Part shown: in pieces, positions 45,313 to 56,207 of the stretch | Numbering within the stretch: the stretch's first letter is position 1 | Layout: the number at the start of each line of letters is the position of its first letter | Source: Madurella fahalii | Lineage: Eukaryota > Ascomycota > Sordariomycetes > Sordariales | Length of the DNA: 64,000 nt | Assembly: GCA_029876055.1 (NCBI GenBank) | Contig: CM056876.1 | Location: 992,001 to 1,056,000, forward strand | Reading direction: 5' to 3' | Program-made: the position numbers and the translations under genes | Notes under the pieces: model-generated | The model's database searches: none | Seen by the model: the letters and a program-made list of their open reading frames with translations, nothing else | What the model was told of the DNA's origin: nothing

Positions 45313-46846
45313 ATGGCGCCGGCGGGGTTTCTTCCCTTCTTACTTGTCTTGCTTCACACATGGCACGTCGCAAGCCTGCCTCAAGCCGCAACGGCTCCTC
45401 CAGTATCAAGCTGCTTGTGAGTAAAGTAGACCCCCGCGCGGCTCAAAGACCACTAACACGGGATTGACGATTGACAGCCCGACTACCACGACGGTGTATG
45501 GCATTCCGACCATCGTCACCAACTTTGGGTCCTTTGTGTCCTCGATGAATAGCCAGTACTCGACCTCGGGCGTGCCTTTCTCTGGAACCAGAATCCCGTT
45601 CTTCACGTCCGTGCTTAACCTCTCGGAGGGGAAGCAGTACACGGGCTACGGGTACTACGACTCCAACGCGCTTCAAAGTGCAGGATACAGTATCATAACC
45701 TCTGTCGTCACAACAACTACGTGCCAGACATCGTCTGCAATACCGACCATGCCGCCGTCTCCAACTGGCTCCATCTGCAGCCCACATGGCGATCACTGTG
45801 TGTACCCAAGGTTCCTACCCAACAGGTATCCCCGAATTGAGCTGACAACCGTTTGCTTCCCAGGGCACTGTGAACCGTACCCGTCATCTACCCAATCAAC
45901 TAGTATAGGGGTGTGCGAGCCTCATGGTGACCATTGGCATTGCCCACCTGGTGTCCCAGAGCCTACTACCCCTCCACCCTCCACCCAACCAACAACGACG
46001 TCTCCGCCTTCAGGAGAATGCGAACCTCACGGTGACCACTGGCACTGCCCTGCTGGAGTCCCTGAACCTACTGCCCCTCCACCCTCTACCCAACTTACAA
46101 CCACCGTCGTTACCACACCCCTAGGAACAACAACTTCATCAGCAGTTGGGGAATGCGAACCTCATGGCGACCACTGGCACTGCCCTCATGGTGTTCCAGA
46201 ACCTACTAGCCCTCCGCCCGTACAGCTAACAACCACCGTCGTTACGACGCCCCTGGTAACAACAACTTCATCAGCAGCTAGGGAATGCGAACCTCATGGT
46301 GACCATTGGCATTGCCCACCTGATATCCCAGAGCCCACCACCCCTCCGTCTTCCGTCCAAACAACAGGAACATCTCTACCTTCACCAGGAGAATGCGAAC
46401 CCCACGGTGATCATTGGCATTGCCCATCCGGTGTCCCCGAGCGCAGCGCCCCCCCGTCTTCCATCCATACAACAGGAAAACTTCCGCCTTCAGCAGGAGA
46501 ATGCAAACCCCACGGCGACCACTGGCATTGCCCACCTGACGTCCCGGAGCCCACCACCCCTCCGACTTCGGTCCCGACAACAGCAACACCCCTACCTTCG
46601 AGAAGAGAATGCGAGCCCCACGGTGACCACTGGCATTGCCCATCCGGTGTCCCTGAGCCAACGACACCGGCCTCGAGCACTTTTGTTACTACATCAGCTC
46701 TTACCGGGGCCACTAGTCCAGGCTTTAGCAATGGACCGTCGTCAACAATTGTAACTGCTGGCGCGGCGGTGGTTAAGGGTAAGGGTGTACTGGGTTGGGA
46801 GTCCTTGGTTGTTACGTTTGGTGCTGGGATGGCGGTTCTTTTTTGA
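45313..46846 (+). CDS. GPI-type cell-surface protein with eight Cys/His (CEPHGDHWHC) modules
   Basis: Three exons, 45313-45416, 45478-45797 and 45864-46846, give 469 codons (468 aa). Exon 1 encodes the signal peptide MAPAGFLPFLLVLLHTWHV. Intron 1 (GTGAGT, branch ACTAAC, acceptor GACAG) restores frame. Intron 2 (66 bp, GTGTGT...CCCAG) is a multiple of three. Removing it turns HGDHC into HGDHWHC, completing a first module. After an N-terminal Ser/Thr/Tyr-rich domain of about 115 residues come eight modules with C-x-PHGDHWHC, seven of them followed by a P-rich GVPEPT-type segment and separated by Thr/Pro/Ser-rich linkers likely to be O-glycosylated. A hydrophobic C-terminus (ESLVVTFGAGMAVLF) preceded by small residues fits GPI anchoring. 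Two Cys and three His per module suggest metal (Zn/Cu) binding, which is inference. Confidence 0.87.
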
Positions 46847-48236
46847 TTCTAAAGTGCGATCAGTTGTGTAGGTATTTGTCGGCCAGTTGCTTCCGGCCCC
46901 GTCCGCCGGCGCGGATGTAATTGTTGGGGAAGGTTTGATTGGGCATGAGCGTTACTGCGCAAATGTTGCGGGTGAGCCAGACCGTGCGTCCCCGAGTATG
47001 ATTGAGAGGTCTGTACCTCACCCAATATTTAAACTGCTACTAAGATTCTTGTGCGAGGAATAATCCCCCCATCGCCGGGGGGATATAGATTTATTCTTTT
47101 CGTTACCTTGGGCGATGCCATTTTCAAACCAAGATAATTAATTTACTGGGAAGGTTGACAAACGGAGCCGTAAAGAAAATGGTGCCTGACTCATTACTGC
47201 GGAGCCGATGCCACCACGCAATATCGTACAGATCTGTATCTGCTAACCCTCGAGTAACCCTCGAGTGTACATGTGCACGACGTGTTGAACTGGTGCCAAC
47301 CTCTAATATCTGTACACAGTGTATCTCTGCGCTTCAATACCTTAATACGTTGTTATTATTGCGCTATACCCCGGCTTGGCCACCCGGAAAAGAATGGTGC
47401 AACGGTGGTAGCGGGGAGAGGGAGACCACTGTACACGCAAAAATAGCTCTCAAGTAGAGCTGCAATTGATGCGGAAGGATGTGTAGAATTGGTTGCTCTA
47501 TCTGAGGGATGTTGGCCCAGGCGGCCCTACTTAAGGCGCAAGGAAATGGGTCCCCACGCAACATCCAGCTCAGACTTCATCCCCGCAATTCCCTTCCTCT
47601 GGTCAAAGGGCCGAGATCCCTGGGAGCAACTTCCCAACTCAGTACTTTGATTACATGTACTACTTGTTGCAGGGGTGGTCCGCAGAGCGAGCTACATCGC
47701 GCGCAGTGTTGGGGAATAAGTGCGGTTTCCGGATGACTAGCCGAGCCTACAGGGGTGATTTGTGTTGGCTCCATTATTATGGTAGTATTTCTAACCCTAT
47801 ACGTTCAAGGTGCGTCTCTGTTTTCTCAAGTTGTATTTTCTGCTCTTGCCGCCGCATGCGAACAGACCCTAGTCGTCCCCTCATGCACATTTCTGTATGT
47901 TTCACATCAGACCCTGTTCTCTCCCCCGAATGCCGGGGGAACTAACCAATCAATCTAGCCGTGCATGGAAGTGCCACCTAAGGGAGATCCGACGTCTTTT
48001 CGTTTGGATACCACCAACGAGATGCTGCCAGCTGAACATGCATGTCTGAGGAATATGATCTGCAAAACCCGGGCGATTTACAGAGGCCTAATTTGCCGAT
48101 CGCACCGATCGGAAATCCATGAGCTAGAGACACATACTTATTTACCTCCTCCTACCACTTGATCTCGTAATGCAGCATCTCAACTTTCCGCTCAACAATG
48201 CTCCATTGACCATTGCCGAGTATCGCACCGCCATCA
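46847..48236. other. intergenic, no gene supported
   Basis: 3' flank of the repeat protein and promoter of the GST gene. A 67-codon plus-strand frame at 47755-47958 with one hydrophobic N-terminal segment is too weak to call. Confidence 0.5.
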
Positions 48237-48947
48237 ATGGAAGCCATGGGGTCTCAATCCAACTTGCAACCCATCAAGCTCTGGGGCAGGAGAGGTCCCA
48301 ACCCGCCCAAGGTCACCATGATCCTCGAAGAGCTTGGCTTGCCCTACGAGCATGTCCCAATCGAGTTTAAAGATGTGAAGAGCCCAGAATACCTGGCAAT
48401 TAATCCCAACGGCCGGCTGCCGGCCATCTACGACCCCAACTCGGACCTGACGCTCTGGGAATCGGGTGCCATCATCGAATATCTCACCGAACGTTACGAC
48501 ACAAACCGCAAGCTGAGCTTCGCCCAGGGGTCAAACGAGGCCTACCAGACCAAGCAATGGCTGTTCTTCCAGACCACCGGCCAGGGCCCGTATTTTGGGC
48601 AGGCAACCTGGTTCAAAATGTACCACCACGAAAAGGTGCCCAGCGCGTTCCAGCGCTATGTCAACGAGGTCAATCGAGTCTCGGGTGTCCTGGAGAGCTA
48701 CTTGGGAGCCGTCGCAGCGAAGCAAGGAGAGGGTGATGCTGACGGACCGTGGTTGGTGGGCGGGAAGTTGACGTATGCGGATATCTCGTTCATCCCGTGG
48801 TACTGCTGGATGGAATGGTTTTTGGACGATGAGGAGTACAATGTGGACCAGTACCCCATGCTGAAGGATTGGCTGAACAGAATGCGGGCAAGGGAGTCGG
48901 TGGACAAGGTCCTCCGCGATATTAAGCCCGCAAACGCTAAGACGTAA
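48237..48947 (+). CDS. glutathione S-transferase, Ure2-like
   Basis: A single exon encoding 236 residues from ATG 48237; ATG 48246 is also possible. The N-terminal thioredoxin-like domain (PIKLWGRRGPNPPKVTMILEE, NPNGRLPAI, WESGAIIEYL) has the order of Ure2/YfcG-type fungal GSTs, including the ESGAI glutathione-binding turn. The all-helical C-terminal domain follows with GKLTYADISFIPW, the conserved N-capping/hydrophobic staple region. Length is normal for the class. The enzyme would conjugate or reduce via glutathione in the cytosol. No disruption. No neighbouring gene suggests a specific pathway. Confidence 0.92.
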   Translation: MEAMGSQSNLQPIKLWGRRGPNPPKVTMILEELGLPYEHVPIEFKDVKSPEYLAINPNGRLPAIYDPNSDLTLWESGAIIEYLTERYDTNRKLSFAQGSNEAYQTKQWLFFQTTGQGPYFGQATWFKMYHHEKVPSAFQRYVNEVNRVSGVLESYLGAVAAKQGEGDADGPWLVGGKLTYADISFIPWYCWMEWFLDDEEYNVDQYPMLKDWLNRMRARESVDKVLRDIKPANAKT

Positions 48948-49585
48948 CGACTTGTGCTCCGGCTGTTTCTCCAAGATTAAAGCCATTATATGTTCCTATG
49001 TGGCCAGAGTTATCAATATAATATTTTGGAGCCCCTCTGACTTAGGCCCATGTGGTTTGGATGACATCTGGACCAGTAAGTAAATACGTTCATTAGTGTT
49101 TTCGGCTTTTCGCGGCATGCACATCTTCCGAGTCAACGTACCCCAACCCACATTTGTGACATCTATTACTTCCTCTTTGCCCTGCCTAAGATCCAGAAAG
49201 TTACTGAACTAACTACTAATATCATTACTTTCTAAACCGCTCTCTTCCTCCTGGCCAAATATGACCAATCTCGATTTGGGTTTAGTAGACATAGCTAACT
49301 CTAACAAAGTTGATATTTAAGTCAACTTCAGCCCTCCTCCTTTTAACTAGCTAGATGTTATCCATTTAGACTTTAGAGCCTCATTTATAGAACGTTTTAC
49401 CGTATCGTCCCCTTCTTCTGGGCCACCTTAACAAGCCTATACCAACCAAGGCCCGGTTCGTAAAACGTTATCTGATGGCAGACTGTTGGTAACGGAGTCT
49501 AGACATTGCTAACAAGGTTTGGCAGAGGTTCAGCTGACAGCACCATCCGCGAAGAGTATTTACTATACCTAATAGATCAGTGATT
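48948..49585. other. AT-rich intergenic with decayed transposon-like sequence
   Basis: No intact gene. 49240-49560 has patches that read as broken coding sequence (for example GPP followed by a block ending LADCWQRS-like) in shifting frames. This suggests an old transposon, but no family can be assigned. Confidence 0.4.
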
Positions 49586-49690
49586 AATATCAAGGATCCA
49601 AGGGTAGTAGGGCTAGAGTGTCTGGGTACAAGCGGTGTATACACAATATAGGAGCAGATTAGGGGTAGGATAGTGATCTCGTTGAACTCT
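49586..49690 (+). repeat. dispersed repeat R2, copy 2
   Basis: ATCAAGGATCCAAGGGTAGT then GTCTGGGTACAAGCGG matches 836-955 directly, with scattered mainly transition differences. It abuts the chitinase-like relic. Confidence 0.6.
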
Positions 49691-50440
49691 GCTTCGCCGG
49701 CTCCCACCCGGCGTCACGGTCCGCGGGAAACTGCCCAACTGGCCTCGCATCACCATCGGGCTGGACCGCCGGCTCACGACCGAGTTGGAGTCCGAGTGCG
49801 AGACGCAGACGGCCGAGGCTTGCACGACCACAGACTATGTCTCGGACGGCACCACGATGTCGTCGACGACGCTGTGTGAGACCATCAGGGGCTGTTCCAT
49901 CAGCGTGTCGGACTCGTCCACCGTCGTGGTTGGCAGCCAGACGGCCGCGCCCGTCGGCAGCTGGGGCGACGCTGGGCGCCGCTTACACCAACTCTGTGTA
50001 TGCAGCCCTCGCATCGCGCCTAGCGCGCGACGAGGCCAGCGCCGGCGGCACCACCTCTCGTTCACGCCAGGCCCGACCGCGGGGCCGACGTGCGCTGACG
50101 CGAGCACCGCGTGTGGCGGCACCGTCTGCTCGGGTTACTGGTGCAACCCGACGCCGACAGGCGTGCCGCCGGGGTACCAAGACCCGAAAGACTCGAGCTC
50201 GGGGGCTTACTTGGCGCCGACGACGACGCTGACGCAGGGCCATCAACTGCTTCAGCGAGGTCGAATTCCCAGACAACGCCGATTTCCCGGGACATGTCGA
50301 CATTCAGCGAAGGGACCAGATCGACAGTGCCTACTCGACTGCCTTCAGCATCTTGCGTACCAGCGCTCCCAATCAGCGCTCCCAACCAGCGCTCCCGACA
50401 TGTCAGATAGTGGCCAAACAAGTCAATCCAACTCCCCACA
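49690..50440 (+). pseudogene. relic of the C-terminal region of a killer-toxin-type GH18 chitinase
   Basis: The frame around 49785 encodes ECETQTAEACTTTDYVSDGT and CETIRGCSI, the Cys-rich block that follows the GH18 domain in large fungal chitinases of the killer-toxin alpha/beta type. Later parts (CSGYWCNPTPTGVPPGY and, in a shifted frame, INCFSEVEFPDN with HVDIQRRDQIDSAYSTAF) match the usual downstream tail. At least two frameshifts are needed and there is no GH18 catalytic domain, signal peptide or LysM region upstream, so this is a 5'-truncated, broken fragment. The family hydrolyses chitin; this copy does not. Confidence 0.65.
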
Positions 50441-51700
50441 GACAAACCAAATTAGCCGATCTGACGACTTGAGCAAGTCAAATAGTATGGATAAACCCAC
50501 CGATATAACGTCTTTACCTAGCTAGAAGTACAGAGGTTATAGCCAAAATAGGTACCCAGACTATCCTATTAGTACAAATCATGTAACCCGTCATGTTTTC
50601 AGTATGTTACGGGGATCTACACTAATAGATCCGTCTGGTTAACCTCAGCCCCAACCTCTATATACCGGACTATCCTAATAGTACCTCCGTACATTTTATG
50701 CGATCGAAACATTTTCCAGTATATCACGTAACCTGTACTAACAGATCTGTCCTACGCCTCGAAGTCTCGCGAGCCAGCTGAAGGACCTTGGCGATGTTGA
50801 TTTCGACGCGCTGCCAGGTACCCAAGACGTCATATCCTGGCCAGAAATCAGTTATGGTATAGTATATAAAGGGAGACGATCAATGTGGTGGAATGCTTGA
50901 ATAATTACTAGGCGCGAGGCGTTATACGCGACCAAGAGGCGCAGGTTGAGTCGCGCGGCCGTCTGGCAAATCAAGGCAAATAGAGGGCTAGATTTAACTT
51001 GATTGATTTGTTGGGAGCGCTGGATTAATTGAGTGTCCTGGATAGCGTCTCAAGTGATTACTTTTTCTGAGTCAGTTGGGTAAGCGGAGTTGAAGCGAGC
51101 TCAAATCACACCTGCACTGTCTAGCTCAACTTGGAAGGTACGAGAATGTTGGCCTAGTTTGACGGCAGTTTGTCGTGTAGCTTCCTTGCATGTTTCTCCA
51201 CCCTCTCTTCCAGCAGACATCGGCCGCAAGCGTGTTTTTGTTGGAAAGGTGTGGCACTGGACTCGGAAGCTCAGCTGCCGATGCCCTACTGTTTTGTTGA
51301 CTTGACACGCGGTTATGAAAGAGGGAGCTGATCCGATTGACCGCATCGCAGGCATGGCTGCCTAGCGTGAACGCTATGAAGCCCTGTGCGAGGGCTAAGT
51401 AGGGGCTGGGCCAACGAGCTATCTAACAGGATCAGGGCGATGCCCACCCCTCCGGAGGGGGGGCCAGACACAGATGAATCAATCTTTCCGGGTGCTCTTA
51501 ATTAATGAAACCTTGGTTACCCAAAAGCGCATACAGACCCTCTGTAAGTTCCCAGGTGTGCTACCGTGTTACTATGGCTGTTGGCTTCCAATATTTATGA
51601 GCCCGGTTCGCGATAAGGCTTCCCAAACGACAAATCTAAAGCATACGCCATTAGCAACTAAGCGCTCATCGAAAGTAACATACTTACCTTCCCGCGCACA
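50441..51700. other. AT-rich spacer with an imperfect ~90 bp duplication
   Basis: 50550-50640 and 50668-50753 resemble each other (GACTATCCTA.TAGTAC, TTTTCAGTAT, CTAA.AGATC.GTC). Otherwise there are no features; overlapping short frames near 51101-51355 are on both strands and unsupported. Confidence 0.5.
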
Positions 51701-52430
51701 AGCTCGTGAAGGACCTCCGTGAGCGCCTGAGGAAGCGCGTCAGGAAAAAGGCTAAGGGTGCAAAAGCGTCTCTCAAGGGCGCTGTTAAGGAAAGTGACTC
51801 CCAAAAGCGGTTAGAAGAGGATCGTCGACTCGCCGATTTGCCAGCAAAGGTCAACGCTAGCCTCCTGACCATCACGACGGCGTTCAGAAGCAGCGAATAC
51901 CTTCTTAAGAATTCCACGATTCTCGACTCAGGCGCCACCATCCACGTGTGCAACCAGATCAGTCGTTTCAACAATTTCCGCATTGTTGCCGGGGAGCAAC
52001 ATCTCTGAGCGGGGGAAGGAAGACTCTACATTCAAGGCTACGGTGATATCTGCATCCTATACGTTCCAAGAGTTCGCAAGCAATGCCGCTCCGCTGAGAA
52101 GATTTCGAGAGCAGGGCATTCATCGAGATATTCCACTCGAAGGGAGATGCACGCCGAAGCCCGATTTGAGCCGTCTGCGAGCTTATGGAAAGGTATGTGA
52201 TGACCACCACGGCGATGCGGAAGCAGCAGCGCCTCAAGCGCTTCAATCCAAAAGCGTGGATCGGATATCTCGTTGGATACGCCTCTCCCAACACGTTCCG
52301 CATCTGGAATCCGGTTCTTAACGAGGTCGTCATCATGCGAGACGTGGTCTTCAACGAAGAAGAAACGTTCAGCGGTGTGCTCGAAGAGCTTCAGGATGAC
52401 ATCCGAGAGCTCTATCTAGATGAGTGACGC
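51700..52430 (+). pseudogene. Ty1/copia pol fragment, internally deleted
   Basis: A frame at 51706-52008 contains STILDSGATIHVCN, the copia protease active-site block. Sequence at 52185-52427 encodes RFNPKAWIGYLVGYAS and IMRDVVFNEEETF, the linker between integrase and reverse transcriptase. Integrase core and RT are missing, so about 1.5 kb or more was lost between these parts. No LTRs identified. It lies inside the chitinase-relic region. Confidence 0.8.
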
Positions 52431-52570
52431 AGGTTTATCTCCATCTCGTTATCCCCATCGTCAACGAAGAAGAAACGTTCAGCGGTGTGCTCGAAGAGCT
52501 TCAGGATGACATCCGAGAGCTCTATCTAGATGAGTGACGCAGGTTTATCTCCATCTCGTTATCCCCATCG
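52351..52570 (+). repeat. perfect 110 bp tandem duplication at the copia relic end
   Basis: TCAACGAAGAAGAAACGTTC starts at 52351 and again at 52461; the two 110 bp units (ending CCCCATCG) read identical. The first includes the stop TGA of the copia frame. Confidence 0.92.
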
Positions 52571-52959
52571 CTGCCGTTGCATTCTTCGTCCAGTTAAAGG
52601 CAATCATACGCAAGAACCTCCTGCACATCTACCGTGTGGTCTGTTAGATTACAGCCAATCTCGTGGCGCTTGTACCACCGATTGTCGGCGCGGTATGTAG
52701 CTGGGAAACACGACATGTAATTCAGTGTTGTTCATTGTATAGTCGTCATTTTGGAGTTTCTTTTGGTCAAATAGGTGGTGGGAGGCAACTCACCACGGGC
52801 TAGGATCCCTTGATAGTCAACGACGGAGGGCGGCGTGCCATAGGTATATTGATTATTTTCTTTTGCATTATGGAACAGTCTTTAGGTCTCTCAATAAACC
52901 TTCGTGTCACTTATTCAGGAGGTGCTCTGTGTGGTAGATGATCGAGGTTGGACGTCTTC
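52571..52959. other. spacer, no gene seen
   Basis: Mixed sequence between copia relic and Cys-rich relic; nothing recognised. Confidence 0.5.
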
Positions 52960-54060
52960 GTGGCAGTGAGCGGAGCTTGTGGTACGTGCGAAACCACATC
53001 GTCTACCTCATCAAGCACTACGGAATCCCTCAGTTTGTCACCAATGCCATCATCCCATATGAGCACTATCGCTAGTACTACTACGTCGTCCGACATCACG
53101 TCAACTTGAATTTCAGCCACACCGAGTACCACGTTAACGCCAACCTCATCATCCTTCCCACTGCACCAGCACGCCACCACCACCGGTTACCTGCCCGCCC
53201 AATCCGCCATCGTGCGACGACATGCTTGAATCCGCCGACTGCTTCGGATGACGCTACCTTCCCACCGACGCCATGTGCGATGTGTGGCGCACGCCTGCCC
53301 TGCCAGACTCAGATGGCGGGCGCAACGGTCAATTGGCAGACGGTGTGGCCACCTGCACCGGGAGCTATGCCAGATGCGAATGTCTCCCGGGGCAGTGAGC
53401 GGCACCATGACCAGCTGCAATGCCAACAGCTGCGGCGGTGATTGGGCCGGCTGGCAGGGCCCGGTGTGTCTCGGCCGATGGGAATCCTTGCCGCTGCAAC
53501 CCAACCCATGTCATGTGCGGTCCGCCGGGGCCGTACGAGGGCGATGGCTGTAATGGGAACAACCAGGGCGACTCTAAGGGTAGCTGGGTGGGCTGCAGGT
53601 GCAACCCTACGCCGGCGCCGTGCAGCGGCCCGCGGCTTTGTGATGCAGGGAGCTGTAATGGGTAGTGGGTCGACAACCAGGCTGTTTGTACGGGCGACTT
53701 TGCCGGATGTAGATGCACCACCGACATGATACATCAGCCTTCTGCAGTGAACAACAGCGCTGCGATGCCAGAGGGTGCAATAGGCAATGGATCAACAGCC
53801 AAGGCATGTATCTGGGCAATTTTGCTAGCTGAAGACGCACGCTTACACCTGTTCATTGGGTACCAAACAGCTATGCAATATTGCGGGATGCGATGGTCAG
53901 TAGGTCAACAACCAAGGAATCTATGCTGGCAGCTTCACCGGCTGTCGTTGTACCCCCCATTCTACTCTTTGTAGCCCGCCACAGCCTTGTAGCAATCGTG
54001 GCTCGCTACATGGGCAACTTCAGGGGGTGCTGGTGCCTGCTCCTTTCGAGCACCGCTTAC
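52960..54060 (+). pseudogene. Cys-rich, Ser/Thr-rich tail relic (chitinase-type C-terminal modules)
   Basis: It begins with a Ser/Thr-rich stretch (TCETTSSTSSSTTESLSL), then CPPNPPSCDD, and a series of Cys-rich units such as CRCNPTPAPCSGPRLCD, CNG stop WVDNQAVCTGDFAGCRC and CSEQQRCDARGCNRQWINSQ. These resemble the repeated C-terminal modules of large fungal chitinases. Stops (TAG, TGA) and shifts occur every 30-80 codons. Probably the continuation of the relic at 49690-50440, separated by the copia fragment. Family placement is by pattern only. Confidence 0.5.
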
Positions 54061-55794
54061 TGTAGACCTGCTAGTGGCAAACGAGCCACATTGACAGACT
54101 ATTAAAACACACTCACGTCACGTACTTATGACGAGACAAGTGTCATACCGGTTGGCTACGAGCTTCAACGATAAGACGAGTTTATGCATGTGTTACACAA
54201 ACAACATGCGGCACCCGGCCCCACAATACAATATTAGGCGCTGTCTGCCCGAGCCGTTCCATCCGCGCTACCCTATGGTGTAGCAGTAGGTGTCATAGCG
54301 CGAATATATGTCTCACTTTCTCTCACTGCTGTTGGGTCGGAAGCTCTCATCTTTGGCTTTCTTTTGAGCCAACTGGGGGTGGAGCCTAGTGTTAATCGAA
54401 TCCCTGGGTGTACTGTTACCTTAGGTACCTTTAATTGTGCATCTTTTATCTAGTTCCGGCCGCTTTCGTCGGGCAGTGTGTAGGTGTCTCACTCTCGACG
54501 GTTATTTGGTTTCCGTAACGTTACCTAGGACTGTCTCCTGTTAACCTTCTGAAAACTAGTTTGTGCCATCTTAATGGGTGCCCCGATTTGGTAAATAGAT
54601 CTTCATCCTCAAGCAGTATCTGACTGGAAGCAGGTGCTGGTTGGCAATCACTAATCTTGAAAAGGTACAGCTCGCTAAAGACGGGCAACAAACAGGAGGC
54701 TCGGTGATTACTCTAGGCATATCAGAGCGGCATAACCTTTACGCCGTGCCATCGCCATTCTCCAATGCCGGTAATATCACCGCGCGAATGGATCATCCGA
54801 CGTTGTAATGACTGTTAAACCACGGAGGCAAAGAGTAAGGTACTCCACTTGCAAACGAGGTCAGCCGGTACTACTCTCATGACCCAGAAAGGAGCGTCAT
54901 CGGAAGAGACATTAACGTATGAAATACCCTTCTCACGCCGAAGCCGGAACACCGGGAAAAGGAACTAAGGAGCTAGGTTTTCCGGACATCCCTTATCGAT
55001 AGGTACTCTCCCCAACTGCATACACCGGAGGAAGAGAGACTAGTACGTCTTCCACCAAGACCGCGCCCAGAGAGATGGCCAAGAGCCGTTCAGCTCTGGT
55101 TACGTAGTATGAAGTGGCAAATCCGAAGTGCACTGCTCAAGACAAGCAGGCCTGCCTGCCTCGGCGCATGAGACAGGGCGCGAATCAGGGCGCATGGCAG
55201 CGCACTTGCTACCGATCGATCGATCCGTGCACTTTCAACCGCTCCAAATGTGGAAGTTTGATCGCGGGGTCCAATGCTGATTAATTATTGCTATATCCAT
55301 GGAACGCACGGGGATATATTAACTAATCGGTCCGCAAGGCTTGGTACGTAAGGCTTAACCTAGATCTAGACCTGCCTAAACCTGCATGGGAACACCGTAG
55401 TGAGGGGAAGATGGTCGAGTTCTGCAGCGTGGCAGAAAATATGGTCTTCGGGCATGCTATAACAACGGACAGTGGCCAATGTAAATCATAAGACGGGGAA
55501 GAGTGGTGCCGTGGGATGGGTGAAGTAACCGTAAAACAGACCAATTGAATACAAAGGTCAATCAAAACCACGGGTTGCACAGCATATCTTGGGGACTTCG
55601 TGAGCGGCTAGAGCGAGGCTAAACTCAGGAAATCCGGGTCCGCGGTTCGGGCGTGAGCTAGCCTTACCTCACTTATTTATAGAGGGGGAATCCCACAACC
55701 TGACGGAACCAACATCATCTACGTACCGACCCTTGCAACATATCGACCGCTTCTCGCAACACCTCTACTGATCTCTCCTTCTACCACCGCCATC
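54061..55794. other. 1.7 kb intergenic, no gene seen
   Basis: No supportable coding region. A GTTACCTTAGGTACC-type motif occurs near 54415. An AT-rich tract CACTTATTTATAGAGG (55670-55685) lies about 115 bp before the next ATG and may hold its TATA element. Confidence 0.5.
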
Positions 55795-56207
55795 ATGCGC
55801 TTCTCACTTCTTCTTGCCATCATGCCTCTCGCCGTTCTTGCGGCGGTCGGTGACCCCTGTAGCGGCGCCGAGGCCACGGGCAACTGGGGAACGCATGGCA
55901 TCTGCATCCCAACCAGCGACTGTACGGCCCGCGGCGGTGAGTACAAGTCGGGCGCCTGTCCGTACGATCCGAACAACGTCAGGTGCTGCGTGTTAGGAGT
56001 TTCGCCAAACGCAGAGAACAACCCCTGCGGGGGCGCATCGCTGTGCACTTGGACAGTCAATGGATGCTCGGGCAGTTGGCGGACTGGTAAGTGACGTCAC
56101 CCCTGCGCTATCATTCCAACACACAACAGCTGCAGTCTCCTGACCACAACCTATCTGTAGGATTCTGCCCCGGCCCAAACAGCTTCAGGTGCTGCCGGCT
56201 TTCTTGA
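55795..56207 (+). CDS. small secreted protein, two Cys-rich modules (12 Cys)
   Basis: Two exons, 55795-56086 and 56161-56207, around a 74 bp intron (GTAAGT...CTGTAG) give 113 codons (112 aa). MRFSLLLAIMPLAVLA is the signal peptide. The mature protein has two tandem modules, each ending RCC: first DPC..GIC..SDC..GAC..RCC, then NPC..SLC..NGC..GFC..RCC. Without splicing the second module would lack its last three cysteines. The pattern (C, ST-rich spacing, C, YCPG-like, CC) resembles the N-terminal Cys-rich domain found with fungal secreted NlpC/P60 or lysozyme-like proteins and in small effector candidates, here without an enzyme domain. Disulfide-rich, extracellular; function unknown. Confidence 0.82.

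Noticed and set aside
47755..47958. 67-codon frame with hydrophobic N-terminus
   Set aside because: Too short, overlaps other frames, and no promoter or homology pattern.
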